Of a stretch of 64,000 nucleotides of DNA, positions 21,268 to 34,506 are shown in pieces (position 1 is the first letter of the stretch; the number at the start of each line of letters is the position of its first letter). Source of the DNA: Leptospira adleri. Lineage in GTDB: Bacteria; Spirochaetota; Leptospiria; Leptospirales; Leptospiraceae. Under the pieces are notes generated by a model. That model saw only the letters and a list, made by a program, of their open reading frames with translations. It was not told the DNA's origin and searched no databases. The position numbers and the translations under genes were made by a program. The stretch lies in assembly GCF_002811985.1 (NCBI RefSeq), contig NZ_NPDU01000004.1, positions 1 through 64,000 of the forward strand, read 5' to 3'.

Positions 21268-22353
21268 TTATCGAAACTTTTCTCTGTATTCACTCGGAGT
21301 CATCCATTCCTCTTCCTTAAAAGCCCTCAAAAAACTAGTCTTTGAATTGAAACCCGCGTCCAAACCTACTCTCAATACGGGATGATCCGTTTGTTCGAGG
21401 AGTTCCTTCGCTTTTCGAATTCTAAATTCTCTGCAAAGTTCTAAAAAACTTTTTTGAAAATATCTTCCGATTACCTGTGATACGGTATGCGTGGAAATTC
21501 CGAGATTCTTAGCCAAACTTCCAAGATCAAATTCGGGATCCAGATAAGATTCTTCGGAGTTGAGAATCTGAAAAATTTTAGCGCCGATCTCTTGAACGCT
21601 CACTTCGCTTAACAATGATTTCTTGTATTTGAATTCTTCCTTTTCGTCCGAATTCGAACGCTCCGCTTCGGAACTTTCCGCGTAGACCCTGAACCACGCG
21701 AAGCCAATCACCCAAAAAGAAAGCGCCGCGTTGGATAAGGTTTCGACCCTGAATCTGGAATCGATTGAAAAAAGAAAAAAGGAAACACAAAGAAGACCCA
21801 CGCATAGGATCACAAATTTTCTAAATACGAAAATCTCCCTAAAGACCGAAGCCGGAAATTCCTTTCCCAATTGCCCGAGACGAACATAGATTCTCCCGAA
21901 AATTACGATGTTGGATAAAAGAGTCACAAGACTCATTCGAATACATTCCGCATGAGGAGAAATTCTATCCTCTATGATATATTTTAATTTCTCTTCGGGA
22001 CTCAGAAGGTAATGCGGAATCGAATAGAAGAAAAGAATCAAAGGCGCCGCAAAAGACAGTCGGGTCCAGATTTTATCTTTGGGATATCCGAAGTATTTTT
22101 GCAGAGCGATCGCAAAGATCGGTGCGGCGAGTGCTCCCAGAGGAAATCCGATTCGGGAAAGATGCGGAAACTCAAGTGCCCAACCCGTATGAAATCCCAA
22201 GCCGATCATAAACAAGAAGGATAAATGAAGAAAGGCCCATCCTAGATATCGACTATCGTTACCCCTTTGCTTCAGACGAAAAAAGAATAAGGACAGAAGA
22301 ATGGATTGAAGCAGCCCTCCGCCGATCACAAAGGATCCGAAATCCAAATTCAT
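21268..22353 (-). CDS. AraC-family regulator with membrane N-terminus
   Basis: A 361-residue protein with about seven hydrophobic helices (residues 5-230) and a C-terminal AraC/XylS domain (DLGSLAKNLGISTHTVSQVIGRYF, then LRVGLDAGFNSKTSFLRAFKEEEWMTPSEYREKF). It is the same architecture as 17638-18837, though the sequences differ. The start at 22353 has AAGGAG six bases upstream; a longer frame to 22452 would run through the promoter of the divergent gene. It is divergent from an outer-membrane-type protein gene, which is a candidate target. Confidence 0.88.
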   Translation of the reverse strand: MNLDFGSFVIGGGLLQSILLSLFFFRLKQRGNDSRYLGWAFLHLSFLFMIGLGFHTGWALEFPHLSRIGFPLGALAAPIFAIALQKYFGYPKDKIWTRLSFAAPLILFFYSIPHYLLSPEEKLKYIIEDRISPHAECIRMSLVTLLSNIVIFGRIYVRLGQLGKEFPASVFREIFVFRKFVILCVGLLCVSFFLFSIDSRFRVETLSNAALSFWVIGFAWFRVYAESSEAERSNSDEKEEFKYKKSLLSEVSVQEIGAKIFQILNSEESYLDPEFDLGSLAKNLGISTHTVSQVIGRYFQKSFLELCREFRIRKAKELLEQTDHPVLRVGLDAGFNSKTSFLRAFKEEEWMTPSEYREKFR

Positions 22354-22380
22354 CTTTTTCTCCTTAAAAAACGGGTTCCA

Positions 22381-22390
22381 CCCCATGGGG
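22381..22390. promoter_or_regulatory. GC-rich palindrome in a divergent promoter region
   Basis: The palindrome CCCCATGGGG lies midway between the AraC-type regulator and the divergent OMP-like gene, in a 92-base gap that must hold both promoters. It is a candidate operator by position only. Confidence 0.3.
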
Positions 22391-22445
22391 CGGGGCGACC
22401 GGACCTTGATTCTAAGGTAAAGTAGTCTCCATTCGGAGGAAGCGT

Positions 22446-23216
22446 ATGTCAAGGATCTTAATCAAAACCCTCATTTTCATTTTTTTATTACCGTATCTCT
22501 CTTCTTTGAGTGCGGAAGGTATTTCTCTTCAAGGGGGACTTTCGCAGCCGGTCTTGGGAGGTTGGAACGTTGCGGGAACTTATTACGGGAAGAGATTCGT
22601 GTTTGAATATTCTCACGGCTCCAATCTTAACTTCGACGCTGCGGGAGGCGCCGGCTTAAACGAAAGCGAACGTAAACAGGATCTCAGAGTCAACCTTCCT
22701 TATACGACCGGCTTCGGGATCGGCTATCTTTTCACTCCTAATTTCGATATCCGTCTCGAAGTCAAAGAACACTACTATCGGGTTCATTCCGACGTCGGCC
22801 CGGACGAACTCTATCTTTCCCAAACGTTAGGAATCCGTTCCGATCTGCCCATCCAAGGAAACGGTTTTGAAAACTGGGTTCCTCCTATTTCCTCTACGGA
22901 GGATTTTCTGAACCTCACGGTTCGAAAGGCGATCGAATCGGAATTCTTATACGGCGCCAAATATGTGACTCCGGGTTCCACTCATCACTACAGAACACGC
23001 TCGGTCGGATTCGGTCTCTACTATCGATTTTTTCCGTTCGGTGGAAGCGAAGGTTTTATGATAGAACCCTCGCTCCGCTTTTGGCCGAACGCTTGGACCG
23101 ATTCGCCGAATCCGGTCGCATTTGAAAATCAATACGGACTTTTGGGCCTTCATAGGGCGCACGAACAAGGGTTTTTCGCGAACGTTTCCCTCGGGTATTA
23201 CAAACGTTTGGAGTAA
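22446..23216 (+). CDS. Putative outer-membrane beta-barrel-type protein
   Basis: A 256-residue exported protein: signal peptide to about residue 24 (LPYLSSLSAEG), then glycine- and aromatic-rich alternating strands (NVAGTYYGKRFVFEYSHGS, TTGFGIGYLF, DIRLEVKEHYY, SVGFGLYYRFFPFGG) ending FANVSLGYYKRLE, which suits an outer-membrane barrel. No named family. GGAGGAAG lies just before the ATG. It is divergent from a membrane AraC regulator and is followed by a strong terminator. Confidence 0.75.
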   Translation: MSRILIKTLIFIFLLPYLSSLSAEGISLQGGLSQPVLGGWNVAGTYYGKRFVFEYSHGSNLNFDAAGGAGLNESERKQDLRVNLPYTTGFGIGYLFTPNFDIRLEVKEHYYRVHSDVGPDELYLSQTLGIRSDLPIQGNGFENWVPPISSTEDFLNLTVRKAIESEFLYGAKYVTPGSTHHYRTRSVGFGLYYRFFPFGGSEGFMIEPSLRFWPNAWTDSPNPVAFENQYGLLGLHRAHEQGFFANVSLGYYKRLE

Positions 23217-23706
23217 TTTAAGAATTTTGAATATTCTCTAAAAAGGATATTTTGGACAAGTTGCCCGGCGTAGACCAAGTTCTAGAAAGAATGCGAAATC
23301 TTCAAAAGATATCGCCTCCACTCTTTCCTTTTACTCCAATACTCAAACTGCTCGCACGTAGGACATCCTGCGTGCTTTTTTTGACGACGATCCGCTTCGT
23401 TTGATTTTTAACGTTTCGAAATTCCCCGATACGTCTCTTGCGGTTCGTCTTTTTTAGAAAAATCAAATTGAATAGGATTTTCTGGCTCCAAATATAAAAA
23501 TCCCGTACGAGTTCTTTTTCATAAAAAGCGTTCTTTTTTTTTCGAATGAGAATTCGGTTTCTAAGAATCGGCTCGGATGAAGTTCCAGAAATCCGCGAAG
23601 TCAAGAGGACAAGAGGACAAAGAACCGCGGAACGAAAATACGAATAAGAACATTCAGAATGTTTTATATTCTCAAACCCGATCTTCGGATATCACTCTAT
23701 CACGGT
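23217..23706. other. Intergenic region with terminator
   Basis: About 490 bases. The only clear element is the terminator at 23354-23382. The minus-strand frame at 23302-23604 crosses it, is basic and low in complexity, and is not accepted as a gene. Confidence 0.6.
23354..23382 (+). terminator. Rho-independent terminator of the OMP-like gene
   Basis: GCACGTAGGA and TCCTGCGTGC form a 10-bp stem (one G-T pair) with a minimal loop, followed by seven T residues. It is 138 bases past the stop codon. The stem contains GTAGGA and TCCTGC, resembling the GGAACTC repeat with CA in place of AC. Confidence 0.85.
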
Positions 23707-24585
23707 TCAGAAAGAACCGGTTTTGTACAAAATCTCTTGCTCCAAGATTTTTAGACTGATTATCTCTTTTTTAATTCTGTCCACAGCCCGATATTTCCAA
23801 AAGTTGTTATTCCGATTCGCAGCGGCGTAAGCCCCGACCACGTTCGAAGAATAAATCATCAAGGTGGATCCCGTGAGGAGATAAAACACAAGGCTCATCG
23901 GATTGATCGTGTAAACCGCGTAAGAGGCGGATATCATTACGAAGTTCACAAAAGCCGAAGTCACACCCTCCGCCGTCTGATTGCTGTAGACTTGTCCGCT
24001 TCCGGGAACAATGCCGGATAGTATCGCAGCTGCATAAGGATTCTTGCTTTTTTCCTGAATTTGAATTCCTTCTTCCTCTAAAAGTTTTTGCAATCGATCG
24101 AAATCCGCGACCTCCGTTTCACCTGCGCTCTTCTTGGAGGAATGCAATTCGTCAAAGGACTGGATCGAACTCAAAAATAAAATCGATCGCTCTAAACTTT
24201 CCAATTTGCAATCCGGAAAAAAACAAGAAGAGCTGCGCTCGATTTGAACCGGATCGTATCTGTTTTGAATTAGATTGGTAAATTCATAAAGAACTCGAAA
24301 CCGTATATCCGCAAAATCGGATTTTCTAAAAACGTCCCCCGATTCTTTTCCTTGCCTTAACAATGAAAAAATTTTGAAGATTCGAATCGAATCGCAGTCC
24401 GCTTCTAATAAAAGTCGACTTAACTCGATTTCGGATTCCAAATATTTTTCGGACTTGTAATATTGAATGGCATTCCGAAAGGTTGTGTGTTTGGTTTCCA
24501 AGGAATTGCAGATTTCTTCCGAACCGGATGGAAACAAAGAAAATGAAAATAAGAAAAAAAGCGCTGACGTATATAATGATTTCAT
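23707..24585 (-). CDS. Exported/membrane protein with PGSGQ motif, partner of the YidD-like gene
   Basis: A 292-residue protein with a signal-type N-terminus (ALFFLFSFSLFPSG), a helical, TPR-like middle (TTFRNAIQYYKSEKYLESEIELSRLLLEADCDS) and a C-terminal block NPYAAAILSGIVPGSGQVY followed by two hydrophobic segments. The PGSGQ(V/L)Y-hydrophobic pattern occurs in small membrane proteins often found beside yidD in other bacteria; this is from memory and not tested. The start at 24585 gives a 43-base head-to-head overlap with the YidD-like gene. Function unknown. Confidence 0.7.
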   Translation of the reverse strand: MKSLYTSALFFLFSFSLFPSGSEEICNSLETKHTTFRNAIQYYKSEKYLESEIELSRLLLEADCDSIRIFKIFSLLRQGKESGDVFRKSDFADIRFRVLYEFTNLIQNRYDPVQIERSSSCFFPDCKLESLERSILFLSSIQSFDELHSSKKSAGETEVADFDRLQKLLEEEGIQIQEKSKNPYAAAILSGIVPGSGQVYSNQTAEGVTSAFVNFVMISASYAVYTINPMSLVFYLLTGSTLMIYSSNVVGAYAAANRNNNFWKYRAVDRIKKEIISLKILEQEILYKTGSF

Positions 24586-24950
24586 TTTATATATCCTGCG
24601 GCACGCTTTCAAAATCCGAAAAGAACGAGGATCGTTTCTTTTTGACCCGCTTTGTTCTTTCTAAGATCGAAGAGCATCAAACCCGAGATCGTAAGTTTCA
24701 AAATGTAGCTTGCCCGATGGAGCCTTCCTGTTCCGATTTCGTTAAGGAAGAATTTGAAAGCCGAAATTTTATCCTCGCCGTTCTACTTTCATTAAATCGT
24801 CTGCTCTGGATTGAAAACCGATTTATACATGACGGTAAATTCCATAGAACGACCTTCGTTCGACATAGAGGGAAACTGATCGAAGATAAGACCGTCGATC
24901 AGTTTCCGAGAGAATTTCCGTCCTTCAAACGGGAACTTAGAGTTGATTAG
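24543..24950 (+). CDS. YidD-like lipoprotein
   Basis: A 135-residue protein. Residues 1-19 (MKIRKKALTYIMISFYISC) look like a lipoprotein signal with C19 as the lipidated cysteine; the mature part contains ACPMEPSCSDFVKEEF and FILAVLLSLNRLLWIEN, matching the YidD pattern CxFxPSCSxYxxEAI followed by an amphipathic helix ending in RxxRC. YidD helps YidC insert inner-membrane proteins, but classical YidD is not exported, so function may differ. The final cysteines are absent. Start could also be 24528. It overlaps the neighbouring genes at both ends (24543-24585 and 24937-24950). Confidence 0.6.
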   Translation: MKIRKKALTYIMISFYISCGTLSKSEKNEDRFFLTRFVLSKIEEHQTRDRKFQNVACPMEPSCSDFVKEEFESRNFILAVLLSLNRLLWIENRFIHDGKFHRTTFVRHRGKLIEDKTVDQFPREFPSFKRELRVD

Positions 24951-25494
24951 CGTTCAGCTGATAGAAATAACTTTTTTCTTTTTCGAATCGGTGAGAACCG
25001 ATACTTTTACAGGATTCGGAATCGCACAATTTGATTTCATGTTCCTTACCGTCCAAATAGGCGTAGTCTTCGCTTCTTAGAACTTGAGAGCCCACCATCA
25101 TTGTCACACCTTGAGGAAGATGAGAAACGACCAGAGCGGAATCGTCTTTCGTCGTGAAATCTGAAAGCGCTTCGTCAATCGTATAATTCTGATAAGACTT
25201 AGGTCCAGCGATCCAAATAAAAGGTACCCAAAGACAAATTCCTCCGATCAAGTTAACGGCCTTAATCTCCGTTACTACGGGCAATGTTCTTAAAATCTTT
25301 TTATCCTTTCTAATTTCCACGATATGTTTTTCGAAAACTAAATTGGACATCTCAACGTCGACGGGGGATTTACCGATTTTCATACCTTGGTAATAAACAT
25401 CAAGGCCGGAAGGTTCCGTATTGATTTTTACCATTGTGGAAGGTGAACAATGAACGATTGCAGCAACTGTAAATAACAGAAAATATTTTTTCAT
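24937..25494 (-). CDS. PEGA-domain lipoprotein
   Basis: A 185-residue predicted lipoprotein: MKKYFLLFTVAAIVHC is a signal with relaxed lipobox and C16, followed by a PEGA-type segment (VKINTEPSGLDVYYQGMKIGKSPVDVEM), a hydrophobic stretch (IGGICLWVPFIWIAG) and a cysteine-containing tail. PEGA modules are surface-layer-like beta domains; function unknown. The 3' end overlaps that of the YidD-like gene by 14 bases. Confidence 0.75.
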   Translation of the reverse strand: MKKYFLLFTVAAIVHCSPSTMVKINTEPSGLDVYYQGMKIGKSPVDVEMSNLVFEKHIVEIRKDKKILRTLPVVTEIKAVNLIGGICLWVPFIWIAGPKSYQNYTIDEALSDFTTKDDSALVVSHLPQGVTMMVGSQVLRSEDYAYLDGKEHEIKLCDSESCKSIGSHRFEKEKSYFYQLNANQL

Positions 25495-25549
25495 TAGAGG
25501 ATCCTTATAAGTTTACTCTTATTACTAAAAAGGTTATTTTTCTGTCAAT

Positions 25550-25599
25550 GACGTTTAACGTCGGCAAAATGACTAATTTCAAGGAAATTCAGTCATTTT
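25550..25599. repeat. Two adjacent inverted repeats
   Basis: GACGTT-T-AACGTC at 25550-25562, and a 15-bp stem AAAATGACT + AATTTC (25566-25580) pairing with GAAATT (25584-25589) and AGTCATTTT (25591-25599), with loop AAG and one bulged C. They lie between the HEAT gene end and the PEGA gene start and may terminate the ribH operon or regulate the PEGA gene. Confidence 0.6.
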
Positions 25600-25657
25600 C
25601 AAGTTATAAAATGAATAGGGTGCGTTTTTCGAAAAGATTTTTCAATCGGCGCCTATA

Positions 25658-29056
<3,399 letters not shown>

Positions 29057-29064
<8 letters not shown>

Positions 29065-29473
29065 CGGATTTGATTTCGTTTTTGAGAACTGCGTCTAAGA
29101 TTCCATTTACAAACCGGGCGGATTCTTCACTTTCAAATTCTTTCGTGAGTTCCACCGCTTCGTCGATCGTAACGTTCTTCGGAACTTCCCACGTGTACAA
29201 CAACGCGTAAACAGACAAACGTAGAATCGCCTTATTCACGACGCTGATCCTGGAAAAGTCCCAGTTCTTGGAATACTTCTTTATCAGAGTATCGATCTGT
29301 TCCTGATTTTTCACAACCCCATTTACGATGGAAATGGCGAAATCCCTTTCTTCTTGTTCTGTTTTTTTATCGTACCACTTGAATTTCAAAACCTCCTTGA
29401 GCGGAGGTTTGGTGAGTTCCAATTGATAGAGCGCCATAACGGCGATTTCACGGGAAGTACGTCTGGCTGACAT
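29057..29473 (-). CDS. nusB: Transcription antitermination factor NusB
   Basis: NusB binds boxA of rRNA leaders with NusE and supports antitermination. The 138 residues begin [19 protein letters not shown], with the internal [23 protein letters not shown] and [29 protein letters not shown] blocks, all diagnostic. It begins directly after the ribH stop (TAAATG), the common ribH-nusB arrangement. Confidence 0.95.
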
Positions 29474-30782
<1,309 letters not shown>

Positions 30783-31271
30783 TTTGAGAAATATGATAAT
30801 TTCATAAATTATATTTTTTTTATTGATTCGAAGACTACAAAGGACCTGGAAAGAAATCGTCTCCGACATTCAAACAACGCGGGAGTTCCCGCAGATTATG
30901 CTTTTTTGTGCGTTTGTAAACTTTTCAACGGATTTGTTTTTTGTAAAATTCGGATTTGGAGTTTCTAGTTTCCGAGGCCTAAGAATAAGCTCTCGTAAAA
31001 CGATCGCTCTAACCTAGAAAACCGTTTCCAGGACGATCGGGAATCGTATGAAAGGTTCGCGATTTTTTTCCCAATCCAACTCCTTACAGAGTATTTTACT
31101 CTTCAGAAAAGAAATCATTCTCTACATTCTTTCTCTAAAGAATCAATTCCTTTGATGAGAAAACCATATGAGAATTTTATAATTTTTTTTTAGAAAATTA
31201 GAAAAAAATATTCCTGAAACCATTTCCTCGCGCACTCCCTCGGAAACGTTCCGTTTAAGAGGTGAAAAAAT
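30783..31271. other. Intergenic region
   Basis: About 490 AT-rich bases with no gene accepted. A GGAACTC-type repeat lies at 30879-30892, and the ribosome binding site GAGGTGA of the next gene is near 31259. Confidence 0.6.
30879..30892 (-). repeat. GGAACTC repeat, minus orientation
   Basis: GCGGGAGTTCCCGC; on the minus strand GCGGGA-AC-TCCCGC, a 6-bp inverted repeat around the family core. Confidence 0.6.
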
Positions 31272-31823
31272 ATGCTTGAGCAGACTTCGATCAAAGCTGA
31301 TTCTAATCCTATGACAATATCGGTACACAATATTCCAAGCAAACTTGAGGAAGTTTTGGGTTTGGACGGATCACGACAATTTCGTAAATTTCTGAATCGG
31401 ACTCTGGATGAATTCCGAAAAGAAGTTCTTGGTTTTTCCTCGGGCCGTTTTGACAGAAGACTAAAGAAGGAAACTATCACTTTCAAAAAAGACATAAAAG
31501 AACTTCACAAGGACGTTCGCGGCATGCAATCGCAAACCCAAGAAGAAATTCATCTTCTTCGGGGGGAATTGAACCAGTGGAAGTTGGAAACCGCTCGAGA
31601 GTTTTATTTATTCCGTTCCGAGATTCAAGATTCTCAGAGTAAATTTCGAGAAGAGGTGTTCAGTCGCCAGAACGAACTTCGTTCCGATTTCAACGAACTT
31701 AAGGTGGAATTGAAAACGGAGATCTCGGAAATCCACAAAACGATTTCCATTCAAACTCGTTGGATTTTGGTGGGAATGTTAGGAGTCGGAAGTTTTCTTC
31801 TCGGATTGGCAAAGTTTGTCTAA
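31272..31823 (+). CDS. Coiled-coil protein with C-terminal membrane anchor
   Basis: A 183-residue protein, mostly charged helix from about residue 60 to 160 (KKETITFKKDIKELHKDVRG and following heptad-like sequence), ending in one hydrophobic helix (WILVGMLGVGSFLLGLAKFV). This build resembles DUF1640/LA_3696-type proteins of Leptospira; I am unsure of the family. It would be a tail-anchored coiled-coil. GAGGTGA lies before the start. Its stop overlaps that of the convergent 53-residue gene. Confidence 0.7.
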   Translation: MLEQTSIKADSNPMTISVHNIPSKLEEVLGLDGSRQFRKFLNRTLDEFRKEVLGFSSGRFDRRLKKETITFKKDIKELHKDVRGMQSQTQEEIHLLRGELNQWKLETAREFYLFRSEIQDSQSKFREEVFSRQNELRSDFNELKVELKTEISEIHKTISIQTRWILVGMLGVGSFLLGLAKFV

Positions 31824-31981
31824 CTTTGTTTTTCCTTTCCGACTCGGATTACGAGGGTGATCTTTCCATCCGGCTTTTCCACCACTTCAAAGCCCTCTTC
31901 TCTGAGAGTTTTTTTTATCTTATAAAGTCCGAAGTTAACCACTTTGGACTGAGAAACCGCTTTAGGAGTAGATCCTTCCAT
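31820..31981 (-). CDS. Small conserved-looking protein, 53 residues
   Basis: A short basic protein read between ATG 31981 and TAG 31820. It contains SKVVNFGLYKIKKTLREEGF and a beta-type tail KITLVIRVGKEKQ, suggesting a small alpha-beta fold. An in-frame TAA two codons before the ATG fixes the start. A Shine-Dalgarno is poor (AAGAG directly before ATG). Amino-acid make-up is that of a real protein, and the frame is closed exactly at the convergent neighbour's stop codon. No known family. Confidence 0.5.
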   Translation of the reverse strand: MEGSTPKAVSQSKVVNFGLYKIKKTLREEGFEVVEKPDGKITLVIRVGKEKQS

Positions 31982-32055
31982 CTCTTAGAATATCGGATTT
32001 GACCGGAGCGGATCTTAAACTCCCGAAACGGTTTTCTTTCGATCAGAAGGTTTCC

Positions 32056-32084
32056 TTGACAAAGTCAGGCGAACAAACTGTCAT
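32056..32084 (+). promoter_or_regulatory. Candidate promoter giving a leaderless transcript
   Basis: TTGACA (32056-32061), a 17-base spacer and TGTCAT (32079-32084) precede the ATG at 32093 by 8 bases. No Shine-Dalgarno is present. Confidence 0.35.
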
Positions 32085-32092
32085 GAATCCGA

Positions 32093-32680
32093 ATGGCATT
32101 TCGAACGGTCTTTTTTTCGATTCTTCTTATTTTTCTTTCCGGATTGGCGACGGCCGCCTATGACCCCGATTTGTTTCAATGGGAAACGCTCGAATGGATC
32201 TACGAAAAGCGGACTTTTTTTCTTTTTTCCCTCATCTTTATCGTTTCAGCCATACTCATTTATCTGATCTATTTCAAAGCGAAAAAAGGCATTCTTCATT
32301 CCAAAAGTAAGACGGTCGCCCATCTTCAGGAATCGTTAAACGAAGTCGTCCAAGACAACCAATCTCTTTTTTCGTTTCTTAAAACCGCAAAAGACGGTCT
32401 CGAAAAACAATTGGAATCCTCAAAGCCGAAATTTCCTCCGGAATTCTATTCTTCCTGCTCCGCGGAATATCAAAAACTCAAGACTGAGTTCGATTCTTCT
32501 TCCGAGATTTTCAGCGCCATTCCGTTGGCTCCGGAGGAAGCGGACGATAAGAAGAACGGAAAGAATTTTAGAATTTCCGAATATTCAGATTTGATCAATC
32601 GCCACAGAAAACTTTCCAGATCTTTGGAAAAATTACGGGAAGATTTGACCCGTCTCAGAGAGAAGGTTTCAGCCGCATGA
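32093..32680 (+). CDS. Membrane protein with coiled-coil tail
   Basis: A 195-residue protein: a signal or first membrane helix ([17 protein letters not shown]), a second membrane helix (about 42-64, [21 protein letters not shown]) and a cytoplasmic helical tail ending in [19 protein letters not shown]. Function unknown. Its TGA overlaps the next gene's ATG (ATGA), so it is probably translated together with the amidase lipoprotein and may assist it. Confidence 0.75.
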   Translation: MAFRTVFFSILLIFLSGLATAAYDPDLFQWETLEWIYEKRTFFLFSLIFIVSAILIYLIYFKAKKGILHSKSKTVAHLQESLNEVVQDNQSLFSFLKTAKDGLEKQLESSKPKFPPEFYSSCSAEYQKLKTEFDSSSEIFSAIPLAPEEADDKKNGKNFRISEYSDLINRHRKLSRSLEKLREDLTRLREKVSAA

Positions 32681-34014
32681 ACGTTTCACTTATTAAATTC
32701 CTATTCGTTTTTTCTTTTGTATTTCTCGGCTGCGCGTCCGCCGTTAAGGAACCGACTCCGACTCAGGGCAAAAATCCGATTCTTCCTTTTTTTACTTTGG
32801 GATTGGATCAAGAATCATTAACTTCCGTTGGAAAAAAACGCTGGTCCTTTCGAGTGAAGTCGATTCTTCTTCATCATACGAATTCCCTCAAAGCGGAAGA
32901 ATATTTAGAGAAGAGTAGATCCTCCGGCTGGATGGTGCATTTTCTAGTTTTGGAAAACGGGGCGGTTTACGGTGTGGAAGATCCGGCCAAAGTTCTTTAT
33001 AGGGCCGCGCCGGGGATGGACGATTCTGCGATCCACGTTTCTTGGGAAGGTTCCGGAGAATCCATTTTAAAAAACGAATCGCAACTCAAAGCCCTGAGCG
33101 ATTTGATTCGTAGTCTCTCCAATGAATATTCAATTCCTCTAAACAACTTCGACATCGCTTCCGGAAAAGGCGTCTTTACGCATTCTCAGAGTAAAAAGAA
33201 ATTCGGAAGATTTATCGATACGGGCGATTGCGGCGGGGAAAAAATTCTTTCCGCGGTGTTTTCCCGCATCCAAGGAAAATTCTATCCTGAAACGGAATGG
33301 AAGGATCGTTTTATCCAGGGTTGGGTGATTCGAAAGGAAAAATTCGTCGATGCGACCGGAAAAAAAATCGTTCAGACGTATTCTCACGGACGAGGCGCGA
33401 CTCCGGCTCCTTCGATCGAACTAAATTCCATCGAGAAGACGACGGAAGGGAAAGCATTCGAAGACAAAAGGCTTCGTTACAATCATCGCGGAACGATCCG
33501 ACCCGACTGCATCGTATTACACTACACCGCAATTCCCGATTATCAAAAGACTTTGGAAGTATTAGAAAAACGGAATCTATCCGCGACCTTCTTAGCGGAT
33601 AAGGACGGAAAAATCCATCAGCTTCTCGATTCCATTCTGGACACAGCGGCGGCCGCGACCGGAACGAACGCGAATTGTTTCCAAGTGGAAATCGTTGGCA
33701 AGGATACCGAAATGCTTCTTGCAAACAAGGAACAAACCGACGCTGTCGTTCGACTGGTTAAAGAACTTTCTGAAAAATTTAAAATCCCTCTGAGCAACGA
33801 AAGAGTGGAATCGCTGAGAGGGGTCTATTCCCATACGCAGGCGAAAAAGAAATGGGGGGGATCGATTCATCTGGACGGAAAAGATTTCGATCCCGGTGAA
33901 CCGTATATGAAAACAGTTTTAGAACTCGCCGGCGGATCTTTTTTTCCCGAAGAGAATTGGCATGAACGCTTGAGCAACGATTGGATTCTTCTCTTTAGCG
34001 CGTTTCAGCCCTGA
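32677..34014 (+). CDS. Lipoprotein with two amidase_2 (PGRP-like) domains
   Basis: A 445-residue predicted lipoprotein (FVFLGC lipobox). Two N-acetylmuramoyl-L-alanine amidase/PGRP-like domains follow. The first has LLHHTN, then [21 protein letters not shown]; the second [19 protein letters not shown] and DFDPGEPY. Each therefore offers His-His plus Cys or Asp zinc ligands in the usual order. Amidase_2 enzymes cut the bond between muramic acid and the stem peptide. Tandem copies are unusual. Both may be active; the first lacks the DPGP motif and has DTGDC in its place. Cotranscribed with the preceding membrane gene. Confidence 0.82.
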   Translation: MNVSLIKFLFVFSFVFLGCASAVKEPTPTQGKNPILPFFTLGLDQESLTSVGKKRWSFRVKSILLHHTNSLKAEEYLEKSRSSGWMVHFLVLENGAVYGVEDPAKVLYRAAPGMDDSAIHVSWEGSGESILKNESQLKALSDLIRSLSNEYSIPLNNFDIASGKGVFTHSQSKKKFGRFIDTGDCGGEKILSAVFSRIQGKFYPETEWKDRFIQGWVIRKEKFVDATGKKIVQTYSHGRGATPAPSIELNSIEKTTEGKAFEDKRLRYNHRGTIRPDCIVLHYTAIPDYQKTLEVLEKRNLSATFLADKDGKIHQLLDSILDTAAAATGTNANCFQVEIVGKDTEMLLANKEQTDAVVRLVKELSEKFKIPLSNERVESLRGVYSHTQAKKKWGGSIHLDGKDFDPGEPYMKTVLELAGGSFFPEENWHERLSNDWILLFSAFQP

Positions 34015-34506
34015 TTTTTTTTGCCATCGGAAAGTCATCATTAGAACCGTTATTTCTTTCTTTCAACTTCCTCCTCCGGCCCCGTTCCTAATTTATAATT
34101 AAGGGCCGAAAGGAATGTCTACGATCACACGTTATACAGCATCGATCGGTAAAAAATCCGGTATGTACGACATCGCCTAACAAAATTTTACGGTCGTCCG
34201 AATAAATCATTGATCGCAAAATCCCCCCAAATTCTTTCCTTATTAAGAGGGGCGATCCGCCTCTTCCCATTTGTTTGATAAAAAAAATCCTAAGGTCGCA
34301 TCCTTGGAAGAATTCTTTCAAAAGACGCGACTAACGGATCGGAACTTCGGTTTCAATCACTTCCATCTATGAATCGAACATGATTCGCGAACGTCCATTT
34401 GAAACGAGTGATTGAAAAAATATTATAAAGTATCTTCCCGACTCCGGTAACGTTCAGTTCCAAGATCGCTTCCGATTTCGAGCGAAAGATAAAACAGTTA
34501 GAATCT
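34015..34506. other. Intergenic region upstream of the Amt-MCP gene
   Basis: About 490 bases with no convincing gene; a minus-strand frame at 34088-34321 is not supported. I looked for a sigma-54 type GG-N10-GC element before the Amt-MCP gene and did not find a good one. Confidence 0.5.

Noticed and set aside
22374..22452. Extended start of the minus AraC gene
   Set aside because: Would cover the divergent promoter; the ATG at 22353 has an ideal Shine-Dalgarno.
23302..23604. Minus 100-codon frame after the OMP-like gene
   Set aside because: Crosses the opposite-strand terminator and looks non-coding.
34088..34321. Minus 77-codon frame before the Amt-MCP gene
   Set aside because: No ribosome site or recognisable domain.
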